From an uncultured Nioella sp. (GTDB lineage Bacteria; Pseudomonadota; Alphaproteobacteria; Rhodobacterales; Rhodobacteraceae): DNA of 64,000 bases. Under the pieces are notes generated by a model. The model searched no databases. It was given only the letters and a program-made list of their open reading frames with translations, and was not told the origin of the DNA. Shown here in pieces: positions 17,693 through 24,351 of this stretch (positions within the stretch are counted from its first letter, which is position 1; every line of letters begins with the position of its first letter). The translations under genes were made by a program, and so were the position numbers. The stretch is from positions 372,001 through 436,000 of the forward strand of contig CANLZL010000003.1 of the NCBI GenBank assembly GCA_947495575.1. Direction: 5' to 3'.

Positions 17693-18163
17693 ATGCGGGT
17701 ACATCTATGCGTTGTGGGCCGGCTCCGGGCCGGGCCCGAGGCGGATCTTGTTACCGACTATCTCAAACGCTTTGATCGCACGGGGCGGGCCATGGGCCTT
17801 GGCCCCGCAAAGATCGTTGAGGTCGAGGACAAGAAAGGCGGTGGCAAGCCGGCCGAGGCCGCACTGCTGCGCAAAGCCATTCCGTCAGGCGCAGTAATCT
17901 GTTGCCTGGATGAACGCGGCAAAGTGATGCCGTCACCTGACTTTGCAGCCTTGCTCGCCAAACGCCGTGATCAGGGTTCGCAGGATCTCGCCTTTGTCAT
18001 CGGCGGCGCCGATGGGATTGATCCCGCGCTGGTGGCCGAGGCCGATATGACGCTCAGCTTTGGCAAAATGGTCTGGCCACATATGCTGGCCCGTGTGATG
18101 CTGACCGAACAGCTTTACCGTGCTGCCTCCATCCTGTCGAACGGCCCTTATCACCGCGCCTGA
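17693..18163 (+). CDS. rlmH: 23S rRNA pseudouridine-1915 N3-methyltransferase
   Basis: A 156-residue SPOUT-class methyltransferase acting on helix 69 of 23S rRNA in assembled 70S ribosomes. The N-terminus VHLCVVGRLRAGPEADLVTDYLKR is typical, VICCLDERGKVMPSPDFAALLA lies mid-protein, and the SAM-binding knot is FVIGGADGIDPALVAEADMTLSFGKMVWPHMLARVMLTEQLYRAASIL. Length matches the family. It sits 9 nt after rsfS. A dispersed repeat begins 1 nt after its stop codon. Confidence 0.96.
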   Translation: MRVHLCVVGRLRAGPEADLVTDYLKRFDRTGRAMGLGPAKIVEVEDKKGGGKPAEAALLRKAIPSGAVICCLDERGKVMPSPDFAALLAKRRDQGSQDLAFVIGGADGIDPALVAEADMTLSFGKMVWPHMLARVMLTEQLYRAASILSNGPYHRA

Positions 18164-18164
18164 T

Positions 18165-18220
18165 CCCTTCTTCTTTGTCAAAATACTCCGGGGGAGCGCG
18201 AGGGGGCAGGGCCCCCTCGC
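18165..18220 (-). repeat. dispersed extragenic repeat, copy 2 (22-nt core plus hairpin)
   Basis: Positions 18165-18186 are the exact reverse complement of the 22-nt core at 10174-10195. The adjacent hairpin is GCGAGGGGG (18198-18206) with CCCCCTCGC (18212-18220), a 9-bp stem of different sequence but in the same relative order as in copy 1. The element starts right behind the rlmH stop. Conservation of the core together with a variable GC hairpin points to a family of elements, not chance. Confidence 0.7.
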
Positions 18221-18293
18221 CCGGATCGGCGCGCGTCAGCGCGGCGATCCGGATGAGGGCAGGCGGTGACCCGGCAATTACAGGAGTTGCGCG

Positions 18294-18365
18294 ATGGCTT
18301 GCCTCTCTCCGCTCCGCCGCCTAGAACCCACTCAAAGGCATATTCCAAAGGGCTTTTCATCATGA
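18294..18365 (+). CDS. possible 23-codon leader peptide coupled to gpmI
   Basis: A short frame starts at ATG 18294 with AGGAG 8 nt upstream and ends in a TGA that overlaps the gpmI ATG (ATGA, 18362-18365). The peptide is 23 residues, begins MACLSPLRRLEP and is basic. The arrangement is the usual one for translational coupling, so ribosomes finishing it could load gpmI. It may equally be chance in a GC-rich leader. There is no run of one amino acid that would suggest a classical attenuator. Confidence 0.35.
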   Translation: MACLSPLRRLEPTQRHIPKGFSS

Positions 18366-19879
18366 CCACTCCCAAACCTGTCATCCTGTGCATTCTTGAT
18401 GGTTGGGGGTTAGCGCCGGCCGGCCCGGGAAATGCGCCCTACCTTGCCAAAACGCCCAACATGGATCGGATGATGGCCACATGTCCCAATGCAACACTGG
18501 TCACTTACGGCCCCGATGCTGGGCTGCCGAGCGGGCAAATGGGAAATTCCGAGGTCGGCCACACCAATATCGGCGCGGGCCGGGTTGTGGCGATGGATCT
18601 CGGGCAGATTGATCTGGCGATCGAGGATGGCTCTTACGCCAAGAAAGACGCGCTTTTGGGCTTCATCGCTAAAATGAAAGCCAACGGCGGCACCGCACAT
18701 ATTGCGGGGCTGGTCTCTGCAGGTGGGGTGCACAGCCACGAAGCTCATCTTCTGGAAACTGCGAAGATTCTGACTGATGCGGGCGTGCCGGTGCAAATCC
18801 ATGCCATTACTGACGGGCGCGACGTCGCGCCGACGTCTGCCAAAGAGACTGTTTCGGCCTTTGCCGCTACCTTGCCCGAGGGCGCACGGATCGGAACGCT
18901 TATCGGGCGCTATTTCGCCATGGATCGCGATAACCGGTGGGAGCGTGTGCAACAAGGGTATGACCTGATCGTTACAGGTAATGGCCATTCTGCTGCCAAC
19001 GCCGAAGCAGCAATTGCGGCCGCCTATGACCGTGGCGAAAACGATGAGTTCATCACGGCCACCAAAATCGACGGATACAGCGCGCCGGTTGAGGGTGATG
19101 GCCTTCTGTTCATCAATTTCCGCGCCGACCGCGCCCGCGAAATACTTGCCGGTCTGGCCGACCCGGAGTTTACAGATTTTGATGTGTCGACCCGGCCCAA
19201 CTGGGGTGCGGTGTGCGGCATGGTCGAATATTCCGACCGCCACAACACCTATATGGACGTGATTTTCCCCAAGCAGGATATCGTCAACACGCTTGCCGAA
19301 TGGGTGGCCCAACATGGCCGCACGCAGTTCCATATCGCCGAGACCGAGAAATACCCTCATGTCACGTTTTTCCTGAATGGCGGAAAGGAAGACCCGGTTG
19401 AGGGCGAAGACCGCTACATGCCGAAATCGCCCAAAGTGGCGACCTATGATTTGCAGCCTGAGATGTCGGCGGGCGAGGTGACAGAGCACCTCGTCGATGC
19501 CATCGAAAAGCAATATGACCTCATTGTGGTCAACTTCGCCAATCCCGACATGGTGGGCCATACCGGGATCATTCCGGCAGCAGTGGCCGCGTGCGAAGCC
19601 GTTGATGCTGGCGTCGGTGCCGCGATGGCGGCGCTCGATAAAGTGGGCGGGGCAATGATCGTGACCGCCGATCACGGCAATTGCGACATGATGATCGACC
19701 CGATCTCAGGTGGGCCGCACACCGCCCATACGCTGAACCCGGTGCCGGTGATCCTCTATAATGGACCCGAAGGCGTCGCCATGCGTGATGGGCGGCTGGC
19801 AGATCTGGCGCCCACTGTTCTGACCTTGATGGGCATCGAACAGCCGGAAGAAATGACCGGTGAGTGCCTCTTTTCGTGA
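18362..19879 (+). CDS. gpmI: 2,3-bisphosphoglycerate-independent phosphoglycerate mutase
   Basis: A 505-residue Mn-dependent glycolytic enzyme interconverting 3- and 2-phosphoglycerate. Alkaline-phosphatase-fold motifs are seen: LCILDGWGLAP at the start, PSGQMGNSEVGHTNIGAGR with the phospho-serine, HAITDGRDVAPTSA, and NFRADRAREI. The C-terminal metal ligands follow in NFANPDMVGHTG and VTADHGNCDMM. The ATG at 18362 gives the family start MTTPKPVILCILDGWG; an in-frame GTG at 18266 would add an unlikely extension. The EnvC-like gene overlaps its stop by 4 nt. Confidence 0.97.
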   Translation: MTTPKPVILCILDGWGLAPAGPGNAPYLAKTPNMDRMMATCPNATLVTYGPDAGLPSGQMGNSEVGHTNIGAGRVVAMDLGQIDLAIEDGSYAKKDALLGFIAKMKANGGTAHIAGLVSAGGVHSHEAHLLETAKILTDAGVPVQIHAITDGRDVAPTSAKETVSAFAATLPEGARIGTLIGRYFAMDRDNRWERVQQGYDLIVTGNGHSAANAEAAIAAAYDRGENDEFITATKIDGYSAPVEGDGLLFINFRADRAREILAGLADPEFTDFDVSTRPNWGAVCGMVEYSDRHNTYMDVIFPKQDIVNTLAEWVAQHGRTQFHIAETEKYPHVTFFLNGGKEDPVEGEDRYMPKSPKVATYDLQPEMSAGEVTEHLVDAIEKQYDLIVVNFANPDMVGHTGIIPAAVAACEAVDAGVGAAMAALDKVGGAMIVTADHGNCDMMIDPISGGPHTAHTLNPVPVILYNGPEGVAMRDGRLADLAPTVLTLMGIEQPEEMTGECLFS

Positions 19880-21009
19880 TCTGGCGCGCGCTTATCCCGG
19901 CGCTTTTTGCCTTTTGTCTGCCCGCAATGGCGCAGGAGGATCCTGCGTTGACCGCCCAACGCGCAGCAGCGATGCTGGACCGCGCGGCCTTGGGCGTGGC
20001 CGAGGCCGATGACGCCCGCGACCGGGTTGATGCGCTGACCGACACCGTGCGCGCCTATGAGGAAGGGCTGGCCGCCCTGCGCGAAGGGATGCGCCGTGCT
20101 GCGATCCGCGAACAGGCGATCGAGATCGTGTTCGAGGCCGAGCAGGACCGCCTGGGTCGCCTATTGGGTGTTTTGCAATCAATGCAATCCGCGCCTGCCC
20201 CGTTGTTGTTGATCCACCCGTCCGGGCCTGTCGGCACTGCACGTTCGGGCATGATTGTCGCTGATGTCACCCCCGCAGTGGCAGCAGATGCTCTGGCCTT
20301 GCGTCAACAACTGGAAGAACTGGCCGGATTGCGCGCATTGCAAGCGGCCGCGCAAAGTCAGTTGGCCGACGGATTAACAGGCGTGCAAGAGGCCCGGGTG
20401 TTGCTGAGCCAAGCCATGGCCGAGCGGCGAACCCTGCCGCCGCGCTTTACCACGGATACGGACGCATTGTTGCGGATCACCGAAAGCGCGGAATCGCTTG
20501 ATGGCTTTGCCACGGCCTTGCGCAATGTGCAGGCGCTTTCCGATCCGACCGAGCCGCTGCCTAGCTTTGCAGAAGAGCGTGGCGCGCTGCCGCTTCCGGT
20601 GCGCGGGCGTATCTTGCGGGGGTTTGGTACGGCTGATGCCGCTGGTGTGACCCGCCCTGGCCTCATTCTGGCCGCCGAGTCTCGCGCGCTGGTCACGGCC
20701 CCGTGGCATGCCACGATCCGCTATGCCGGACCGCTCTTGGATTATGGGAATGTCGCCATTCTGGAACCTCAGGGCGATCATTTGCTGATTCTTGCCGGGT
20801 TGGGCGAACTCTATATTCGGGCCGGAGATCTGATTTCTGCCGGTGATCCGGTCGGATTAATGGGGGGCGCGGCCCCAAACCGCGAAGAATTGATCATTTC
20901 TGATGGGCAATCGACTGGCGAAGCCCTGTCAGAAACGCTTTATATTGAATTGAGAGAGGCCGGAGAGCCCGTGGACCCTATATTATGGTTTGCGACAACA
21001 GATCAGTGA
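19876..21009 (+). CDS. EnvC-like murein hydrolase activator, degenerate M23 domain
   Basis: A 377-residue periplasmic protein: signal peptide (residues 1-19, FAFCLPAMAQ), an Ala/Glu/Arg-rich coiled coil over about 25-190, then a LytM/M23-like domain over about 245-375. Active M23 enzymes have H-x3-D and H-x-H zinc ligands. Here the equivalents read RPGLILAAESRALV, LILAGLGELYIRAGD and LYIELREAGEPVDP, without the histidines. Like E. coli EnvC it should activate an amidase rather than cut murein. GTG 19876 overlaps the gpmI stop (GTGA); GTG 19864 is an alternative. ctpA follows after 11 nt. Confidence 0.85.
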   Translation: MIWRALIPALFAFCLPAMAQEDPALTAQRAAAMLDRAALGVAEADDARDRVDALTDTVRAYEEGLAALREGMRRAAIREQAIEIVFEAEQDRLGRLLGVLQSMQSAPAPLLLIHPSGPVGTARSGMIVADVTPAVAADALALRQQLEELAGLRALQAAAQSQLADGLTGVQEARVLLSQAMAERRTLPPRFTTDTDALLRITESAESLDGFATALRNVQALSDPTEPLPSFAEERGALPLPVRGRILRGFGTADAAGVTRPGLILAAESRALVTAPWHATIRYAGPLLDYGNVAILEPQGDHLLILAGLGELYIRAGDLISAGDPVGLMGGAAPNREELIISDGQSTGEALSETLYIELREAGEPVDPILWFATTDQ

Positions 21010-21020
21010 GGAATTTACAC

Positions 21021-22340
21021 ATGAAGAAATTCGTGATGGCAGCCTTTGGTGGCGTCGCGGCAGGCATTGCGCTGACAACCCAGGTTGCTGGCCCCCTGAT
21101 CGCGCAGGAAGAGGCCCGCAATACCACGGTCTACGAACAGCTCGACTTGTTTGGCGATGTGTTTGAACGCATCCGCGCGTTCTATGTTGAAGATGTCGAT
21201 GAGGCTGATCTGATTGAAGCTGCAATCAACGGCATGCTGACATCGCTCGACCCACATAGTTCGTATCTGCCGCCCGATGACTATGAAGGGATGCAAGTAC
21301 AGACACGTGGCGAATTTGGCGGGCTCGGCATTGAAGTGACCCAGGAAGAGGGGTTCGTCAAAGTCATTACGCCCATGGACGGAACACCAGCGGCTGAGGC
21401 CGGGGTCGAAGCCGGTGATTTTATTACCCATGTCGACGGAGTATCCTTATTGGGTCTGCCCCTGTCCGATGCTGTTGATTTGATGCGCGGCGAGATCGGA
21501 TCAGAGATCGTACTAACGATTGTACGTGAGGGCGAAGATGAGCCGCTGGAATTGACCATCGTGCGCGACCGCATCCAGCTGACTGCCGTGCGGCATCGTC
21601 TGGAAGGGAATACAGCCGTTCTCCGCATTGCCAGTTTCTCACAACAGACCTTCCCCAACTTGCGGGACGGGCTGGAAGAGATGATCGAGGAAGTCGGCGG
21701 CCTTGAAAATCTCGAAGGCGTTGTTCTGGATTTGCGCAATAACCCCGGCGGGTTGCTGACGCAGGCGATCCGTGTGTCCGATGCGTTCCTTGAGCAAGGC
21801 GAGATTGTTTCGACGCGTGGCCGCGACCCACAGGATGGCGAACGTTACAGCGCGACACCGGGCGATTTGATCGAAGGCCTTCCTTTGGTTGTTCTGATCA
21901 ATGGCGGTTCGGCCTCTGCGTCCGAGATCGTGGCAGGCGCGCTACAGGATCACCGCCGCGCGGTGGTTGTGGGCACCAACAGCTTTGGCAAAGGCTCTGT
22001 ACAATCCGTCATGCCGGTACAGGGTGACGGTGCGATGCGCCTGACAACTTCGCTGTACTACACACCGTCGGGTCGTTCGATCCAGGCGCTTGGCGTGGCC
22101 CCAGACATTCTGGTCGAACAGCGCGAGATCGGCGACGTGGAAGAAAGCCTGTTCCCCGAACGGACCGAAGCCAGCCTTCGCGGTTCAATCTCGAACACAT
22201 CGCTGACCGAAGATGAGTTGCGTCAGTTGGAAGAGGAGCAAGAGGCCGCCCGTGCTGCCGCCGAGCTGCGCGCACAGGATTATCAATTGGCCTATGCCAT
22301 CGACATCCTGCATGGCCTGAACGCCCTGCGTCCGCGCTAA
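21021..22340 (+). CDS. ctpA: C-terminal processing protease, S41 family
   Basis: A 439-residue exported serine protease. Residues 1-28 form a signal peptide or anchor (MAAFGGVAAGIALTTQVAGPLIAQ). The tail-specific protease N-terminal region (SLDPHSSYLPPDDYEGMQVQTRGEFGGLGIEV) is followed by a PDZ domain (about 85-165). The catalytic domain has LRNNPGGLLTQAI, the nucleophile in INGGSASASEIVAGAL, and the general-base lysine in VGTNSFGKGSVQ. Start at 21021 is supported by GTGAGGAA (21006-21013). CtpA next to an EnvC-like activator and a Nudix gene is a recurring alphaproteobacterial cluster for envelope maintenance. Confidence 0.95.
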   Translation: MKKFVMAAFGGVAAGIALTTQVAGPLIAQEEARNTTVYEQLDLFGDVFERIRAFYVEDVDEADLIEAAINGMLTSLDPHSSYLPPDDYEGMQVQTRGEFGGLGIEVTQEEGFVKVITPMDGTPAAEAGVEAGDFITHVDGVSLLGLPLSDAVDLMRGEIGSEIVLTIVREGEDEPLELTIVRDRIQLTAVRHRLEGNTAVLRIASFSQQTFPNLRDGLEEMIEEVGGLENLEGVVLDLRNNPGGLLTQAIRVSDAFLEQGEIVSTRGRDPQDGERYSATPGDLIEGLPLVVLINGGSASASEIVAGALQDHRRAVVVGTNSFGKGSVQSVMPVQGDGAMRLTTSLYYTPSGRSIQALGVAPDILVEQREIGDVEESLFPERTEASLRGSISNTSLTEDELRQLEEEQEAARAAAELRAQDYQLAYAIDILHGLNALRPR

Positions 22341-22346
22341 GGTGTC

Positions 22347-22823
22347 ATGACGGTTCCTTTGGAAGATCGGCCTTACAGGCCTTGTGTCGGCGTGGTTCTC
22401 ATGAACCGCGCCGGTCACATCTTTGCCGGGCAACGCGCCGATATGGACACGCCCGCATGGCAGATGCCGCAAGGGGGCGTTGATGAGGGGGAAGAGGCCG
22501 AGGCAGCCGCCCGACGCGAATTATTGGAAGAGACCGGAGTAAGGGCGGATCAGGTCGCGCTGCTGGGGGAAACCGAAGAGTGGTTGCCCTATGATTTCCC
22601 CGCCGAAGTAGCAGGCAAACGCTGGAAAGGCCGTTTTCGCGGGCAGGAGCAGAAATGGTTCCTGATGCGGCTTGAGGTCGGTGACGAAGTAATCGACCTG
22701 ACCTACAAGGATGTTGAGTTTTCCGAGTGGCGCTGGATGCCCGCGGCGGAGTTGCTGGCTGTGATTGTCCCGTTCAAGCGGCCGATCTATGAACAGGTCT
22801 TTAAAGAGTTCGAACTGATCTAA
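22347..22823 (+). CDS. rppH: RNA pyrophosphohydrolase (Nudix)
   Basis: A 158-residue Nudix hydrolase that removes pyrophosphate from mRNA 5' ends and so starts RNase E decay. The entry YRPCVGVVLMNRAGHIFAGQR and WQMPQGGVDEGEE are RppH hallmarks. The Nudix box GGVDEGEEAEAAARRELLEETGV spans about residues 42-64. The late KWFLMRL and FSEWRWMPAAELLAVIVPFKRPIYEQVFKEF distinguish RppH from MutT. It begins 6 nt after ctpA and is most likely its cotranscribed last gene; a hairpin at 22838 follows. Confidence 0.95.
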   Translation: MTVPLEDRPYRPCVGVVLMNRAGHIFAGQRADMDTPAWQMPQGGVDEGEEAEAAARRELLEETGVRADQVALLGETEEWLPYDFPAEVAGKRWKGRFRGQEQKWFLMRLEVGDEVIDLTYKDVEFSEWRWMPAAELLAVIVPFKRPIYEQVFKEFELI

Positions 22824-22837
22824 TCTGCAAAATTGAA

Positions 22838-22863
22838 CTGGTCCCACGCGTGCGTGAGACCAG
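22838..22863. terminator. bidirectional hairpin between rppH and a convergent orphan
   Basis: CTGGTC-C-CAC and its complement GTG-A-GACCAG pair over about ten positions with one mismatch and a four-base loop. On the minus strand the stem is followed by TTCAATTTT, so it is a fair intrinsic terminator for the gene ending at 22879. On the plus strand it lacks a T-run. It sits 15 nt from both stop codons. Confidence 0.6.
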
Positions 22864-22878
22864 AATCGCGAGGGCATC

Positions 22879-23610
22879 TTAGTGAAAAATGCGCAAACGG
22901 TGTGGGCTGTAATCGCCGACCGACCAATTGAAGGGGAATAGTTCGGTATAGCGTTCGCGTCCTTCGTAATTCAGCATTCCACTGTCTTCGCGCGCGCCCA
23001 GAAAACCATCCCAACCCTCTTCGCGGGCACAGTTCTGGTAGCCTGCCGTGCAAGCCCAGTATTCAAAATCATCGCCGTTTTGGATGTAGACCGCCTCGCC
23101 GCCATCGTGGCACCAGAGGGGGCCGGCCTCGAGGTAGTAAGACCGGGTCATTCCGTTGGGATTGTATTGCATCATCACCCGAGACCCAGAGTTGATCCCG
23201 GCACAGGTCTCATAAAACCGCGAAGGATGCGCGGCGTTTCTGACGGGTTGGATCAGGTCATCATCGCGCAAGCTGGCAAAGCCCAGCATTTGCGGGGTAA
23301 CCACAAGTTCGTATCCTTCGTCCGTGTTCAGCGCAAAGTTCTGGGTGAACCGGGCGCCGGTATCAGAATGCGGCGCGGTGATGGTCATGGTGACATAACC
23401 AGATGGGACCGATCCGGTTTCGGTTGCCCCCGATGCCACTTCGGCTACGACAAACTCTGCACGGTTGGACTGCCGGACAATCTCAACAACCAGCGTGGCA
23501 TTAGTGGCGTTTGTCAGTTCAAGATAGGCTGCGGCTTGCGCTGAAGCGAGGGCAGGAATCACAGAGATTAGAGCGATGGAAATGGCTTGAAGTAAAGGCT
23601 TGAAGGTCAT
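22879..23610 (-). CDS. hypothetical secreted protein
   Basis: A 243-residue exported protein. Residues 1-25 are a signal peptide (ISIALISVIPALASAQA). The first domain (30-110) is beta-rich with threonine and valine repeats (LELTNATNATLVVEIVRQSN; SGYVTMTITAPHSDTGARFTQNF). The second half holds four cysteines (ETCAGINSG, LWCHDGG, EYWACTAGYQNCAREEGW), suggesting two disulfides and a lectin- or enzyme-like extracytoplasmic domain. No family is recognised. It is convergent with rppH, and its promoter region (23611-23781) is shared with the divergent gene at 23782. Confidence 0.72.
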   Translation of the reverse strand: MTFKPLLQAISIALISVIPALASAQAAAYLELTNATNATLVVEIVRQSNRAEFVVAEVASGATETGSVPSGYVTMTITAPHSDTGARFTQNFALNTDEGYELVVTPQMLGFASLRDDDLIQPVRNAAHPSRFYETCAGINSGSRVMMQYNPNGMTRSYYLEAGPLWCHDGGEAVYIQNGDDFEYWACTAGYQNCAREEGWDGFLGAREDSGMLNYEGRERYTELFPFNWSVGDYSPHRLRIFH

Positions 23611-23781
23611 GAAATTTATCCTTGTGTATGTTTCACACTAACATGCATTTTTCGCCTTGTAAACCGTGCTGAAAATTGGCTGGTTTCAGCCTGCCAAAAC
23701 CTGACCGCGCCCTTAGTCTTGTCTATGGCCGCCTTGCGGCGCAGTCTGGTGGTGACCGAAGGGCGCCGAAAGGATTGTTTG

Positions 23782-24276
23782 ATGTTGCGCAAATTGCTTC
23801 TGACCGGAATATCCCTTTGCCTTCCATTGCAGGCCCACGCGTTGTCCTGCATGCGGTGGGACGCAATCGACGTTTATAACCGGGCCGCCGAAGCCGAAGA
23901 GCGCTATGTCATCGTTCGTGGGCGATTCCTGCGCGACGGGCCAGATCGGTTGATCGAGGATACGCAAGAGGTCGAAGGGATGCCGGTCCCTTACACGTAT
24001 GATGCGCTTTTCTTCGGCGAGATCGGCAGCCGGGTCGGGTTTCGTACGCCGGTTGAGCTGGAGGTTGAGATCAACGTAACCTGCGCAGCCAGCTGGTGCG
24101 GGTTCGCGCCAGATGACGGGCATGACATGCTGGCCTTTTTGCAGGTTGATAATGATCGGAATTACAGCCTGATCAGCGGCCCCTGCCCCTTTTCCCTGAT
24201 CCCCGAACCAACCGACGAGATTCTGGATCAGATCGTGGCCTGTATGCGCGGCCAGAACTGCGAGCCCTCCTTTTAA
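23782..24276 (+). CDS. hypothetical secreted protein with cysteine pairs
   Basis: A 164-residue exported protein with a signal peptide (residues 1-21, LLLTGISLCLPLQAHA). The mature part begins LSCMRWDAIDVYNRAAEAEERYVIVRGRF, an OB-like beta start often seen in short Rhodobacteraceae proteins that measure about 165 residues. Six mature cysteines (C23, two in TCAASWC, GPC, then AC and NC near the end) could form three disulfides. Function is unknown. AAAGGA lies about 9 nt upstream of ATG 23782, which is why that start is preferred to earlier in-frame ones. It is followed 75 nt later by dnaE2. Confidence 0.75.
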   Translation: MLRKLLLTGISLCLPLQAHALSCMRWDAIDVYNRAAEAEERYVIVRGRFLRDGPDRLIEDTQEVEGMPVPYTYDALFFGEIGSRVGFRTPVELEVEINVTCAASWCGFAPDDGHDMLAFLQVDNDRNYSLISGPCPFSLIPEPTDEILDQIVACMRGQNCEPSF

Positions 24277-24325
24277 CGGCATCCCCTGGCCTGGTGTTCA
24301 AAATGGTAGCGCAGACTCCACACGA

Positions 24326-24340
24326 GAACAAAACGTGAAT
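24326..24340. promoter_or_regulatory. candidate LexA (SOS) box before dnaE2
   Basis: GAAC-N7-GAAT (minus strand ATTC-N7-GTTC) matches 7 of 8 conserved positions of the alphaproteobacterial LexA direct repeat GTTC-N7-GTTC. It ends 11 nt before the dnaE2 ATG and overlaps a TATACT hexamer (24340-24345) that could be the -10 element. Placement over the promoter of a known SOS polymerase raises its value. Confidence 0.55.
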
Positions 24341-24351
24341 ATACTATCCTC

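Noticed and set aside
18410-19675. Long open frame on the minus strand inside gpmI, and similar antisense frames in secA (41758-42987), smc (11167-12174) and dnaE2 (24781-25686)
   Set aside because: They are opposite strongly supported genes, have no family motifs, and GC-rich codon bias produces such frames routinely.
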